Part shown: piece after piece, positions 46,237-57,244 of the stretch
How the letters are laid out: each line of letters opens with the position of its first letter
Numbering within the stretch: position 1 is the first letter of the stretch
Assembly (NCBI RefSeq): GCF_001665575.1
Contig: NZ_LZSU01000019.1
Span: 62,001 to 126,000, forward strand
Reading direction: 5' to 3'
DNA from: Mycobacterium sp. 852013-51886_SCH5428379
GTDB taxonomy: Bacteria; Actinomycetota; Actinomycetes; Mycobacteriales; Mycobacteriaceae
Length of the DNA: 64,000 bases
The notes under the pieces: generated by a model
What the model saw: the letters and a program-made list of their open reading frames with translations, nothing else
What the model was told of the DNA's origin: nothing
Databases searched by the model: none
Position numbers and translations under genes: made by a program

Positions 46237-46803
46237 TTATGCGGTGTTGCCGTCGGGGGTGCGGCCGGCACTTGCCAGTGCCGTGGCCAGCGCGGAGTTC
46301 AGCAGCAGTTCCCGCCGCCGGGTCGGCCACCAGAACAGTTCGATGGCCAGCAGGCCCAGGTACACGCACGAGGCGACGGTGTCGCGGATCGAGCCGGCCG
46401 TGGCGTCGAAGACCGCGACGCCGAGGGCAACGGCCAGCACCAGCCAGAGCACCCAACGGTAGGTCTGCGACTTCTCTGCCGCTGCCCGCAGTCCCGCGCT
46501 GTAGTCGATCACGCCGCCGGCCAGGCGGTCGCCGTCGACCGGATATCCCCGCCGGGCGGCGCGCACGATCCGCACGCGCTCGGCGCCGGTGAACGCGTCC
46601 GCACCCGGCCAGTAGTGCCGCATCCGCGCCTCGGTGAACGGTCCCAGCACCGCGCCGGTGACCACCGCGACGATGACGCCGACCAGCGGGACACCGGAGT
46701 CGAGTACGGCCAGCGCGCCGAGGAACAGCCCGATGACGACCCCGAGCAACAGGCACCGCACAGCCCGACCACCCCGCCATACCGTCGCCCACGCCGCCAC
46801 CAC
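46237..46803 (-). CDS. Hypothetical four-helix membrane protein
   Basis: This 188-residue protein is not recognised. It shows two hydrophobic pairs, CLLLGVVIGLFLGALAVL with GVPLVGVIVAVVTGAVLGP near the N-terminus and WVLWLVLAVALGVAV with VASCVYLGLLAIELFWW near the C-terminus, joined by a polar cytosolic segment. The motif FWWPTRRRELLLNSAL closes the last helix. The GTG at 46803 was chosen as the first start before the hydrophobic part; the upstream open frame overlaps sufT. It lies just downstream of the SUF operon on the same strand and could be co-transcribed. Confidence 0.6.
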   Translation of the reverse strand: MVAAWATVWRGGRAVRCLLLGVVIGLFLGALAVLDSGVPLVGVIVAVVTGAVLGPFTEARMRHYWPGADAFTGAERVRIVRAARRGYPVDGDRLAGGVIDYSAGLRAAAEKSQTYRWVLWLVLAVALGVAVFDATAGSIRDTVASCVYLGLLAIELFWWPTRRRELLLNSALATALASAGRTPDGNTA

Positions 46804-46838
46804 AGCGTGATTCTGACCGGGCGAGGCGGCGTTGGGAG

Positions 46839-47183
46839 CTAGACGGTGAAACCGAGAGCGCGGAGCTGTTCGCGACCGTCCTCGGTGATCTTGTCGGGTC
46901 CCCACGGCGGGTTCCACACCCAGTTGATCTTGATGTCGTCGACGAGGCCCGCTCCCACCAGTGCGGTGCGCGACTGATCCTCGATGACGTCGGTCAGCGG
47001 GCAGGCCGCCGAGGTCAGTGTCATGTCGATCAGCGCGACGTTGCGGCCGTCGCCCTTCTCGATGTCGAGGCCGTACACCAGGCCCAGATCCACGACGTTG
47101 ATGCCCAGTTCCGGGTCGACGACGTCGCGCATCGCCTCTTCGAGGTCGAAGATCATCTCTTCGCTCGCTGTGGTCTCACTCAT
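46839..47183 (-). CDS. sufT: SufT/DUF59 Fe-S assembly protein (Rv1466-like)
   Basis: This 114-residue MIP18/DUF59 protein aids maturation of Fe-S proteins. The core motif DPELGINVVDLGLVYG and the TSAACPLTDVIEDQ segment with its conserved Cys are present. It closes the SUF operon; its ATG overlaps the sufU stop (ATGA), and GGAGGA lies seven bases upstream. M. tuberculosis Rv1466 has almost the same length. Its place with sufB-D-C-S-U supports a role in cluster carriage to targets. Confidence 0.9.
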   Translation of the reverse strand: MSETTASEEMIFDLEEAMRDVVDPELGINVVDLGLVYGLDIEKGDGRNVALIDMTLTSAACPLTDVIEDQSRTALVGAGLVDDIKINWVWNPPWGPDKITEDGREQLRALGFTV

Positions 47184-47638
47184 CGCTGTTCCTCCGGAAT
47201 ATCGACACTCTGCGCCAGGGCGGACTTGAACGCCGTCCACCCCAGCAGGGCACATTTGACCCGCGCCGGGTACTTCGCGACGCCCGCGAACGCCACCCCG
47301 TCGCCGATCAGGTCCTCGTCGCCGTCCACGGTCCCCCGCGACGACACCATCTCGGTGAACGCGGCGACCGTCTTGAGCGCATCGCCGACGGTCTGCCCGA
47401 TCACCTGGTCTGCCAGCACCGACGTCGACGCCTGGCTGATCGAACAGCCCTGCCCGTCGTAGGACACGTCGGTCACGGTCTCGCCGTCGCCGGACAGCGT
47501 CACCCGCAGCGTGACCTCGTCGCCGCAGGTCGGGTTGACGTGGTGCACCTCGGCGCCGAACGGTTCGCGCAGGCCGCGATGATGCGGATGCTTGTAGTGG
47601 TCCAGGATCACCTCCTGGTACATCTGCTCGAGCCTCAC
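47180..47638 (-). CDS. sufU: SufU sulfurtransferase/scaffold
   Basis: This 152-residue SufU protein accepts sulfur from the cysteine desulfurase. The zinc-site residues Cys38, Asp40 (NPTCGDE), Cys65 (GQGCSISQAS) and Cys129 (RVKCALLGW) are all present, so the Zn-dependent exchange mechanism should be intact. The start is GTG. It lies four bases after sufS and overlaps sufT. M. tuberculosis Rv1465 is the counterpart. Confidence 0.95.
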   Translation of the reverse strand: MRLEQMYQEVILDHYKHPHHRGLREPFGAEVHHVNPTCGDEVTLRVTLSGDGETVTDVSYDGQGCSISQASTSVLADQVIGQTVGDALKTVAAFTEMVSSRGTVDGDEDLIGDGVAFAGVAKYPARVKCALLGWTAFKSALAQSVDIPEEQR

Positions 47639-47642
47639 GGAA

Positions 47643-49686
<2,044 letters not shown>

Positions 49687-49687
49687 A

Positions 49688-50887
49688 TCAGCTGTTGCTC
49701 GCTTCGGTGATTGCTAGTTCTCGTTCGATGGCTTCGGTCAGGCGCTCGCGGACGGCGGGGACAGCGATCTTGGCGATGATCTCGCCGAAGAAGCCGCGCA
49801 CCACCAGGCGGCGGGCCTGCTCCTCGGGGATGCCCCGGGCACGCAGGTAGAACAGTTGCTCGTCGTCGAACCGGCCGGTCGCACTGGCGTGGCCGGCGCC
49901 GACGATCTCGCCGGTCTCGATCTCCAGGTTGGGCACCGAGTCGGCGCGGGCGCCGTCGGTGAGCACCAGGTTGCGGTTGATCTCGAAGGTGTCGGTGCCG
50001 ACGGCCTCCGCGCGGATCAGTACGTCGCCCACCCACACCGTGTGCGCATCGGGCTTCTTCGAATCCGGATCGCCCTGCAGCGCACCCTTGTAGAGCACGT
50101 CGGACTTGCAGTTCGGCTGCGAATGATCGACCAGCAGCCGGGATTCGAAGTGTTGACCGTCGTCGGCGAAGTACGTGCCGAGCATCTTGGCGTCGCCGCC
50201 GGGCCCGGTGTAGCGCACCGTCGCCGTCGTGCGGACCACCTCGCCGCCCAGGGTCACGTTGACGTGCCCGAGCACCGCGTCCTTGCCGAGCTTCGCGTGG
50301 TGGGCGCTGACGTGCACCGTGTCGTCGGCCCAATCGGCGATCCAGATCACGCCGAGCCCGGCCGAATCACCGACGATGATCTCGACGTTGTCGGCGTAGG
50401 TGCCGCTGCCGCGCAGGTCGACCACGACGATGGCCCGGGACAGCTCCTCGACCCGGATCTGCAGGTGCCCGTAGGCCACCTCACCCGCACCGGGGCCGGT
50501 GATGTCGATCTCGATCGGCTCGGTCACCTCGGTGTCGCGGGCGACGGTCACGATCGTCGCCGTCTCGAACGACGAATACGCCTGCGCCGCAACACGATCC
50601 GAAGGCACACCGGCCTGACCCAGGCGTTCGTCGTCACGGCCCACCGTCTCGACGGTGACGCCGGGACCCTCGGTCACCGCGATCCCGGGCTGCGCCGTCG
50701 CGGGCGCAGTGCCGTCGTGCAGACCGCGCAGCCGCCGCAGCGGGGTGAACCGCCACAGCTCGTCGCGACCGCCGGGGACCTCGAAGGCATTGACGTCGAA
50801 GGACGAGAACAGCTCGCCCTTGTTCAGGTTGAGGACCGAACCCGCCTTGGCGGCGCCCTCAACGGCATTGCTGAGTTCCTGGGTCAC
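49688..50887 (-). CDS. sufD: Fe-S assembly protein SufD
   Basis: This 399-residue SufD subunit forms the scaffold with SufB and SufC. It has the right-handed beta-helix core ([36 protein letters not shown]) and the C-terminal SufB/SufD motif [20 protein letters not shown] with a conserved [16 protein letters not shown]. The GTG at 50887 overlaps the sufB stop (GTGA), so the two subunits are translationally coupled. M. tuberculosis Rv1462 is the counterpart. Confidence 0.95.
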   Translation of the reverse strand: MTQELSNAVEGAAKAGSVLNLNKGELFSSFDVNAFEVPGGRDELWRFTPLRRLRGLHDGTAPATAQPGIAVTEGPGVTVETVGRDDERLGQAGVPSDRVAAQAYSSFETATIVTVARDTEVTEPIEIDITGPGAGEVAYGHLQIRVEELSRAIVVVDLRGSGTYADNVEIIVGDSAGLGVIWIADWADDTVHVSAHHAKLGKDAVLGHVNVTLGGEVVRTTATVRYTGPGGDAKMLGTYFADDGQHFESRLLVDHSQPNCKSDVLYKGALQGDPDSKKPDAHTVWVGDVLIRAEAVGTDTFEINRNLVLTDGARADSVPNLEIETGEIVGAGHASATGRFDDEQLFYLRARGIPEEQARRLVVRGFFGEIIAKIAVPAVRERLTEAIERELAITEASNS

Positions 50888-52314
50888 CCGACGGCTCCTT
50901 CCATCTGCAGCTCGATCAGGCGGTTGAGCTCGAGGGCGTATTCCATCGGCAGTTCCTTGGCGATCGGCTCGACGAAGCCGCGCACCACCATGGCCATCGC
51001 CTCGTCCTCGGTGAGCCCGCGGCTCATCAGGTAGAACAGCTGATCGGCGCTGACCTTGGACACGGTCGCCTCGTGACCCATCGTCACGTCGTCCTCACGG
51101 ATGTCGACATAGGGATAGGTGTCAGAGCGGCTCACCGAATCCACCAGCAGCGCATCGCATTTCACGCTCGAGCGCGAGCCGTGCGAACCCTTGTTGACCT
51201 GAACCAGGCCGCGGTAGGACGCTCGGCCACCGCCGCGGGCCACCGACTTGGACACGATGTTCGACGACGTGTGCGGCGCCAGGTGCAGCATCTTCGCGCC
51301 GGTGTCCTGGTGCTGACCCTCGCCGGCGAACGCCACCGAGAGCACCTCGCCCTTGGCGTGCTCACCGGTCATCCACACCGCGGGGTACTTCATGGTGACC
51401 TTGGAGCCGATGTTGCCGTCGACCCACTCCATGGTCGCGCCGGCCTCGGCGCGCGCCCGCTTGGTGACCAGGTTGTAGACGTTGTTCGACCAGTTCTGGA
51501 TGGTCGTGTAGCGGCAGCGCCCGCCGGGCTTGACGATGATCTCCACGACCGCGGAGTGCAGCGAGTCGCTCTTGTAGATCGGCGCGGTGCAGCCTTCGAC
51601 GTAGTGCACGTAGGCGTCCTCGTCGACGATGATCAGCGTCCGCTCGAACTGGCCCATGTTCTCGGTGTTGATGCGGAAGTAGGCCTGCAGCGGGATGTCG
51701 ACGTGCACGCCCTTGGGGACGTAGATGAACGACCCACCCGACCACACCGCGGTGTTGAGGGCGGAGAACTTGTTGTCGCCGGCCGGGATCACCGTGCCGA
51801 AGTACTGCTTGAACAGCTCGGGATGCTCGCGCAGACCGGAGTCGGTGTCCAGGAAGATGACGCCCTGGGCCTCGAGGTCCTCCCGGATCGAGTGGTAGAC
51901 GACCTCGGACTCGTACTGCGCGGCGACACCGGACACCAGCCGCTGCTTCTCGGCCTCGGGGATGCCCAGCTTGTCGTAGGTGTTCTTGATGTCGGCGGGC
52001 AGATCGTCCCAGGTGGCGGCCTGCTTCTCGCTGGAGCGCACGAAGTACTTGATGTTGTCGAAGTCGATGCCGTCGAGGTCCGAACCCCAGTTGGGCATCG
52101 GCTTCTTGTCGAAGGTACGCAGGGCGCGCAGCCGGACGTCGAGCATCCACTCCGGCTCGCTCTTCTTGGCGGAGATATCTTTGACGACCGCCTCAGAAAG
52201 ACCCCGCCTGGCCGAGGCGCCCGCGACGTCGGAGTCGGCCCAACCATAGCCGTACTTGCCCAGCGAGGCGATGGCCTCTTCCTGGCTGAGCTGAGTCTCG
52301 GGGGTGGCGGTCAT
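50884..52314 (-). CDS. sufB: Fe-S assembly protein SufB, inteinless
   Basis: This 476-residue SufB is the cluster-building scaffold subunit. Conserved elements include [12 protein letters not shown], the beta-helix with [20 protein letters not shown] (Cys242) and [21 protein letters not shown] near the C-terminus. The reading frame passes straight through the Cys242 site, where M. tuberculosis SufB carries an intein, so this copy needs no protein splicing. The ATG overlaps the sufR stop (ATGA). Confidence 0.97.
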   Translation of the reverse strand: MTATPETQLSQEEAIASLGKYGYGWADSDVAGASARRGLSEAVVKDISAKKSEPEWMLDVRLRALRTFDKKPMPNWGSDLDGIDFDNIKYFVRSSEKQAATWDDLPADIKNTYDKLGIPEAEKQRLVSGVAAQYESEVVYHSIREDLEAQGVIFLDTDSGLREHPELFKQYFGTVIPAGDNKFSALNTAVWSGGSFIYVPKGVHVDIPLQAYFRINTENMGQFERTLIIVDEDAYVHYVEGCTAPIYKSDSLHSAVVEIIVKPGGRCRYTTIQNWSNNVYNLVTKRARAEAGATMEWVDGNIGSKVTMKYPAVWMTGEHAKGEVLSVAFAGEGQHQDTGAKMLHLAPHTSSNIVSKSVARGGGRASYRGLVQVNKGSHGSRSSVKCDALLVDSVSRSDTYPYVDIREDDVTMGHEATVSKVSADQLFYLMSRGLTEDEAMAMVVRGFVEPIAKELPMEYALELNRLIELQMEGAVG

Positions 52315-53072
52315 GTCGACGCTCCTTGTTGGTTTTCGGATTTCAGCGGTACGTGGGTGGTGCAGGCGCAGTCACCGTTGACGATCGTCGCCAGCCGCTG
52401 CACATGGGTGCCTAGGATCTCGGCGAACGCCTCGCGTTCGGCCTCGCAGAGCTCGGGGAACTCCTCGGCGACGTGGGACACCGGGCAGTGGTGCTGGCAG
52501 ATTTGTACCCCACCGACCGGACCGCTCATCGCGGTGGTGGTCGTGGCGTACCCCGCGTCGGTCAGCGCGGCGGCCACCCGGCCTGCCGTGCGCTCGACGT
52601 CCTGTCCAACAGCATCGGGTGCCGGGTTTACTCCCGCGAGGATGGTGTCGATGCGGCGTCGCGCGAAGGTGCGGACCGCCTCGTCGCCACCGAGTTCACG
52701 CAACTGCCGCATGGCGGCGGCCGCCAGATCGTCGTAGGCGTGCCCCAGCTTGGCCCGCCCCGCCGCGGTCAGCCGATAACGCTTGGCGGGTCTGCCGCGG
52801 CCGGTGTGCTGCCACGCCGCGGCCGCGCTGGCCTGGGCGTCGCCGGCGTCGACGAGTGCGTCGAGGTGCCGCCGGATACCCGCTGCGGAGATCCCCAGCC
52901 GCTCGGCGATGGCCGATGCGGTTATCGGGCCCTCGAGCAGCAGTTGGACGATCGCACTGCGGGTGTGGCCGTCGAGCACCGACACGGGGCTACCCGTGCC
53001 GGGCACCTCTCGTCGGGCCTGGCGGTCGATTTCCACAACACCATTGTGACGGAATTCGACCTGCGCATCCAC
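52311..53072 (-). CDS. sufR: Fe-S-sensing repressor SufR
   Basis: This regulator of about 253 residues controls the SUF operon. It has an N-terminal winged helix-turn-helix ([20 protein letters not shown], then [19 protein letters not shown]) and a C-terminal cluster site with CQHHC, a third Cys 13 residues later (FPELCEAE) and a further CAC pair. These match the Cys ligands of SufR proteins. Start choice is uncertain: the GTG at 53072 is used, but GTG at 53036 or 52985 would leave the candidate operator outside the gene. It overlaps sufB, as in M. tuberculosis Rv1460-Rv1461. Confidence 0.88.
   Translation of the reverse strand: MDAQVEFRHNGVVEIDRQARREVPGTGSPVSVLDGHTRSAIVQLLLEGPITASAIAERLGISAAGIRRHLDALVDAGDAQASAAAAWQHTGRGRPAKRYRLTAAGRAKLGHAYDDLAAAAMRQLRELGGDEAVRTFARRRIDTILAGVNPAPDAVGQDVERTAGRVAAALTDAGYATTTTAMSGPVGGVQICQHHCPVSHVAEEFPELCEAEREAFAEILGTHVQRLATIVNGDCACTTHVPLKSENQQGAST
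53034..53048. promoter_or_regulatory. Candidate SufR operator
   Basis: The perfect inverted repeat CACAA-N5-TTGTG has the arm length and spacing of the SufR site described for M. tuberculosis (ACACT-N5-TGTGA). A second dyad, GTCAC-N2-GTGAC, lies at 53087-53098 in the gap to mptB. Confidence 0.5.
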
Positions 53073-53152
53073 CAAGGTAACCCTTAGTCACACGTGACGG
53101 TGCCGACAGTGCGTGACCGGGGGCTCACCGGGCCGGACGCTAGTCTGCTCGA

Positions 53153-54862
53153 ATGGCTCGTGCGGCGGAGCGACTGAAGGCGGTGTCCGCCTCGTTCTCG
53201 AACTCGCTGTCCGCCTCCGTCAGTCGCTGGCACGGCGACGAGCGCACCGTCGGCTCGCCTCTCACCGAGGCCGAGGTCGCGGTGATGCGCCGCACCCGGC
53301 TGTTCGGCGCGACAGGCACGGTGCTGATGGCGATCGGCGCGCTCGGCGCAGGCGCCCGCCCGGTGGTCCAGGACCCGACCTTCGGCGTCCGGCTGCTCAA
53401 CCTGCCCTCGCGCATCCAGACGGTGTCGCTGACGATGACCACCACCGGCGCGGTGATGATGGCGCTGGCCTGGCTGATGCTGGGTCGCTTCGCCCTCGGC
53501 CCCCGCCGCATGTCGCGCAGCCAGGTCGACCGCACCCTGCTGCTGTGGGCGCTGCCGCTGCTGATCGCGCCGCCGATGTACAGCAAGGACGTCTACTCCT
53601 ACCTCGCGCAGAGCGAGATCTCGCTGCAGGGCCTGGACCCGTACGAGGTCGGCCCGGCCACCGGGCTGGGCCTCGACCACGTCTTCACCCTGTCGGTGCC
53701 GAGTCTGTGGCGAGAGACACCCGCGCCCTACGGCCCGCTGTTCCTGTGGATCGGCCAGGGCATCTCGGCGATCACCGGCGAGAACATCGTCTGGGCGGTG
53801 CTGTTCCACCGGCTGATCGTGCTGCTGGGCGTCGGGCTGATCGTGTGGGCGACCCCCCGGCTGGCGCGCCGCTGCGGTGTCGCTGAGGTCAGCGCGCTGT
53901 GGCTGGGTCCCTGCAATCCCCTGCTGTTCATGCATCTGGTCGCGGGTATCCACAACGAGGCGCTGATGCTCGGGCTGATGCTGGCCGGTACCGAGTTCGC
54001 GCTGCGCGCCATCGACTCGACGCGTCGGCTGATCCCCCGCCCGCTGCACTGGCCACGCGACCGGGCAGACTGGATCCGCTGGTATCCGCTGGCGATGCTG
54101 CTGGCCGGCACGGTGCTGATCGCGATGTCGAGCCAGGTGAAGCTGCCGTCGCTGCTGGCGCTCGGATTCGTGGCGATGGCGCTGGCGTGCCGCTGGGGTG
54201 GCACGGTGAAGGCGTTCATCCTCGCGAGCGGTTCGCTCGGCGCGGTCGCCCTCGCGGTGATGGCGCTGATCGGCTGGGCCAGCGGGCTGGGCTTCGGTTG
54301 GCTGTTCACGCTCGGCACCGCCAATGTGGTGCGCAGCTGGATGTCGCCGCCGACGCTGATCGCGCTGGGCACCGGACAGGTCGGCATCCTGCTGGGCCTG
54401 GGCGACCACACCACCGCGATCCTCGCCCTCACCCGCGCCATCGGCGTCAGCATCATCGCCGTCCTGGTCAGCGGTCTGCTCATCGCCGTGCTGCGCGGCA
54501 AGCTGCACCCCGTCGGGGGCCTCGGCGTCGCCCTGGGCGCGACGGTGCTGCTGTTCCCGGTGGTCCAGCCCTGGTATCTGCTGTGGGCGATCATCCCGCT
54601 GGCCGCCTGGGCCACCCGGACCGGATTCCGCAGCGCGACCATCGCGATCACGCTGATCGTCGGCATCTTCGGGCCCACCGCCAACGGTGACCGCTTCGCG
54701 CTGTTCCAGATCGTGATGGCGACGCTGGCCAGTGCGGTGATCGTCCCGCTGCTCATCGGGTTGACCTGGCGGCGGCTGCCCTGGCGACCGCTGCCCGAGA
54801 GCACGGTTGCGCCACCGCGGAACCGGGCCGCCGTGCCGGGCGAATACGCTGACTCTTCGTGA
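53153..54862 (+). CDS. mptB: Alpha-(1->6)-mannopyranosyltransferase MptB-like
   Basis: This 569-residue GT-C fold enzyme has about 13 membrane helices and adds mannose from polyprenyl-phosphate mannose to the lipomannan core. The first periplasmic loop holds YSKDVYSYLAQSE with the catalytic-type Asp, followed by GLDPYEVGP and ETPAPYGPLFLWIG, all typical of this family. It matches M. tuberculosis Rv1459c beside sufR. The ATG at 53153 lies 80 bases from sufR on the opposite strand. Its stop overlaps the next ABC gene as GTGA. Confidence 0.9.
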   Translation: MARAAERLKAVSASFSNSLSASVSRWHGDERTVGSPLTEAEVAVMRRTRLFGATGTVLMAIGALGAGARPVVQDPTFGVRLLNLPSRIQTVSLTMTTTGAVMMALAWLMLGRFALGPRRMSRSQVDRTLLLWALPLLIAPPMYSKDVYSYLAQSEISLQGLDPYEVGPATGLGLDHVFTLSVPSLWRETPAPYGPLFLWIGQGISAITGENIVWAVLFHRLIVLLGVGLIVWATPRLARRCGVAEVSALWLGPCNPLLFMHLVAGIHNEALMLGLMLAGTEFALRAIDSTRRLIPRPLHWPRDRADWIRWYPLAMLLAGTVLIAMSSQVKLPSLLALGFVAMALACRWGGTVKAFILASGSLGAVALAVMALIGWASGLGFGWLFTLGTANVVRSWMSPPTLIALGTGQVGILLGLGDHTTAILALTRAIGVSIIAVLVSGLLIAVLRGKLHPVGGLGVALGATVLLFPVVQPWYLLWAIIPLAAWATRTGFRSATIAITLIVGIFGPTANGDRFALFQIVMATLASAVIVPLLIGLTWRRLPWRPLPESTVAPPRNRAAVPGEYADSS

Positions 54863-55791
54863 CCTCCATGTCGGACCCCGTCGTGCGCCTGCGCGGCGTC
54901 ACCAAGCGCTACGGGTCGACGACGGCGGTCGCGGGTCTGGACCTCGACGTCCACCGTGCGGAGGTGTTCGCGCTCCTGGGGCCCAACGGCGCGGGCAAGA
55001 CCACGACCGTCGAGATGTGCGAGGGCTTCCTGCGCCCGGACTCCGGCAGTATCGAGGTCCTCGGCCTGGATCCCACCGCGCACAACACGAGGGTGCGGGA
55101 ACGCGTCGGCGTCATGCTGCAGGGCGGTGGCGGCTATCCGGCCGCGCGTGCCGGCGAAATGCTCGACCTGGTCGCCGCCTACGCCGCCGACCCCCTCGAT
55201 CCGGCCTGGCTGATGGAGACGCTGGGGTTGCGTGACGTCGTGCGCACCACCTACCGGCGACTGTCCGGCGGTCAGCAGCAGCGGCTGGCGCTGGCCTGCG
55301 CCGTCGTCGGGCGTCCGGAGCTGGTGTTCCTCGACGAACCGACCGCGGGGATGGACGCGCACGCACGGATCGTGGTGTGGGAGCTGATCGACGGGCTGCG
55401 CCGCGACGGCGTCACCGTCGTGCTGACCACCCACCAGCTCACCGAGGCCGAGGAGCTGGCCGACCGGCTGATGATCATCGACCACGGCGCGCCGGTGGCC
55501 ACCGGCACTCCGGCCGAGCTCATGCGCAGCGGCGCCGAGAACCAGCTGCGGTTCAGCGCACCTCCGAAGCTGGACCTGACGTTGCTGGTGACGGCGCTGC
55601 CGGAGAGCTATCGCGCCACCGAGACCGCACCGGGTGAGTATCTCGTCGAGGGGCACGTGGACCCGCAGGTGCTGGCCACCGTCACCGCGTGGTGCGCACG
55701 GCTGAACGTGCTGGCCACCGATATGCGGGTCGAGCAGCGCAGCCTCGAGGATGTGTTCCTGGACCTGACCGGACGGGAGCTGCGCTCGTGA
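54859..55791 (+). CDS. ABC exporter ATP-binding protein (Rv1458c-like)
   Basis: This 310-residue ATPase has Walker A GPNGAGKTT near residue 43, signature LSGGQQQRLALA and Walker B LVFLDEPTAGMD. The Ala/Val-rich C-terminal region ends SLEDVFLDLTGRELRS, as in exporter ATPases of the DrrA/CcmA type. The GTG start overlaps the mptB stop and the stop overlaps the permease start, so mptB and this two-gene exporter form one coupled operon. Because its partner is a mannosyltransferase, a role in envelope export is inferred; the substrate is unknown. Confidence 0.9.
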   Translation: MTSMSDPVVRLRGVTKRYGSTTAVAGLDLDVHRAEVFALLGPNGAGKTTTVEMCEGFLRPDSGSIEVLGLDPTAHNTRVRERVGVMLQGGGGYPAARAGEMLDLVAAYAADPLDPAWLMETLGLRDVVRTTYRRLSGGQQQRLALACAVVGRPELVFLDEPTAGMDAHARIVVWELIDGLRRDGVTVVLTTHQLTEAEELADRLMIIDHGAPVATGTPAELMRSGAENQLRFSAPPKLDLTLLVTALPESYRATETAPGEYLVEGHVDPQVLATVTAWCARLNVLATDMRVEQRSLEDVFLDLTGRELRS

Positions 55792-56558
55792 CCAGATTCG
55801 CCCCGGGCACCTTCACCCCGGACCCGCGGCCGGCGCCGGTGCCGAAGATGCTCGCCGCGCAGTTCGGCCTGGAGTTGCGCCTGCTGCTGCGCAACGGCGA
55901 ACAGCTGCTGCTGACGATGTTCATCCCGATCACGCTGCTGATCGGGCTGGTGGTTCTGCCGCTGGGCGATTACGGGGATGACCGCGCCGGCACCTTCGTC
56001 CCCGCGATCATGGCGCTGGCCGTCATCTCGACCGCGTTCACCGGCCAGGCCATCGCGGTCGCGTTCGACCGTCGCTACGGAGCGCTGAAAAGGCTTGGCG
56101 CCACGGCACTTCCGGTGTGGGGCATCATCGCCGGAAAATCGCTCGCGGTGGTGGCGGTGGTGTTCCTGCAGTCGGTGCTGCTCGGCGCGATCGGACTCGC
56201 GCTCGGCTGGCGGCCGGAGGTCGGCGGACTTGCGCTTGGCGCGGTGATCATCGCCCTGGGCACTGCCGGTTTCGCCGCGCTCGGCCTGCTGCTGGGCGGC
56301 ACCCTGCGCGCCGAGATCGTGCTCGCCGTGGCCAACCTGCTGTGGTTCATCTTCGCGGGCCTGGGCGCGCTGACCCTCGGCGGGCCTGCGGTACCCGCGG
56401 CCGTCGCGTGGGCGGCGCGGCTCACCCCGTCCGGTGCGCTGACCGAGGCGCTGACCCGCGCGATGGAGCTGTCGGTCGATTGGTTCGGCATCGCGGTGCT
56501 CGCGGGCTGGGGTGCGGTCGCGGCGCTAGCCGCCCTGCGCTGGTTCCGCTTCACGTGA
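55788..56558 (+). CDS. ABC-2 permease (Rv1457c-like)
   Basis: This 256-residue permease has six predicted membrane segments, starting with LLLTMFIPITLLIGLVVLPL and including AVVAVVFLQSVLLGAIGLAL. The GTG at 55788 overlaps the ATPase stop (GTGA). It matches M. tuberculosis Rv1457c in size and place. The last 33 bases overlap the convergent gene that follows, so the 3' end is tightly packed. Confidence 0.88.
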   Translation: MTRFAPGTFTPDPRPAPVPKMLAAQFGLELRLLLRNGEQLLLTMFIPITLLIGLVVLPLGDYGDDRAGTFVPAIMALAVISTAFTGQAIAVAFDRRYGALKRLGATALPVWGIIAGKSLAVVAVVFLQSVLLGAIGLALGWRPEVGGLALGAVIIALGTAGFAALGLLLGGTLRAEIVLAVANLLWFIFAGLGALTLGGPAVPAAVAWAARLTPSGALTEALTRAMELSVDWFGIAVLAGWGAVAALAALRWFRFT

Positions 56559-57155
56559 GCACAGCGCCGGCAGCAGATACTCGAGCTGGCCGACCTCCTC
56601 GATGTTGTGCCGCACCCACGCCCGCAGTTTCTCGTCGTGCATCTTGGCCAGCACCGCACGGTTGACCGGCGCCAGCAACTGCGACCGCGCGCCGAGATCC
56701 ATCACGGTCACGTAGTGAGCGCCGTCGGCGCCGGCCGACCAGGTGTGCTCGAGCTGGAACACCACGATCCCGGCCACGCGCTTGACGAGCCGGATGCCGG
56801 TCTCATCGAGCTTCTCCACCCGGGCCACCTCGTCGATGGTGAACTCCGGCCGCCCCCCGAAGGCCTCCACCATGCGGAAGCGGGCGCCGTCGGCCGCACC
56901 GCCGCCCGGGGCAGGCCGCGCCAACTCCCAGCGGATGTGGTCGATCGGATGCCACGCCAGGTAGCGGTCGATCACCTCGCCGCCATAGGAGATCGTGCCG
57001 CCGAGGTGGGTGAACCAGTCGAGCAGCATCGCCGGGGTGACACCGGCGAGCGGCCGGTGATCGATGGTGACGCGGCGGCGGTGCCGGGCGGGCGCACTCA
57101 CCCGGACCGTCGCCGTGTCGACGGAACGTAGCGGATACAGCACCGGACGTGCCAT
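56526..57155 (-). CDS. DAPG-hydrolase-like/SRPBCC-type protein (tentative)
   Basis: This 209-residue protein may belong to the family of diacetylphloroglucinol hydrolase-like proteins, suggested by LLDWFTHLGG, the His/Asp cluster WHPIDHIRWEL and a later HxxE-like element (FQLEHTW). No signal peptide or membrane segment is seen. The ATG at 57155 has GGAGGT seven bases upstream, and a TetR operator dyad lies directly behind that. It diverges from a TetR gene, so it is probably a single-gene, ligand-induced response unit. The assignment to the hydrolase family rests on motifs seen by eye and is uncertain. Confidence 0.55.
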   Translation of the reverse strand: MARPVLYPLRSVDTATVRVSAPARHRRRVTIDHRPLAGVTPAMLLDWFTHLGGTISYGGEVIDRYLAWHPIDHIRWELARPAPGGGAADGARFRMVEAFGGRPEFTIDEVARVEKLDETGIRLVKRVAGIVVFQLEHTWSAGADGAHYVTVMDLGARSQLLAPVNRAVLAKMHDEKLRAWVRHNIEEVGQLEYLLPALCSREAEPAQGG

Positions 57156-57167
57156 GACAGACCTCCA

Positions 57168-57185
57168 AGATACGTTTGCGTTTCT
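57168..57185. promoter_or_regulatory. TetR operator dyad 1
   Basis: AGATACGTTTGCGTTTCT is an imperfect 18-bp dyad just upstream of the ribosome binding site of the leftward gene. It matches dyad 2 at 15 of 18 positions. Confidence 0.65.
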
Positions 57186-57212
57186 TATGGCTTACGCTAA
57201 ACTCCGACGCGT

Positions 57213-57230
57213 AGATACGCAAGCGTTTCT
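57213..57230. promoter_or_regulatory. TetR operator dyad 2
   Basis: AGATACGCAAGCGTTTCT is an 18-bp dyad (AGA-n-ACGC-AA-GCGT-n-TCT) ending just before the ribosome binding site of the TetR gene. Both dyads are in the same orientation, 45 bp apart. Confidence 0.7.
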
Positions 57231-57244
57231 TGAAAGGTGGCGTG

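Noticed and set aside
50884..52314. Intein in sufB
   Set aside because: The frame is continuous at the usual length, with no splicing-block motifs at Cys242.
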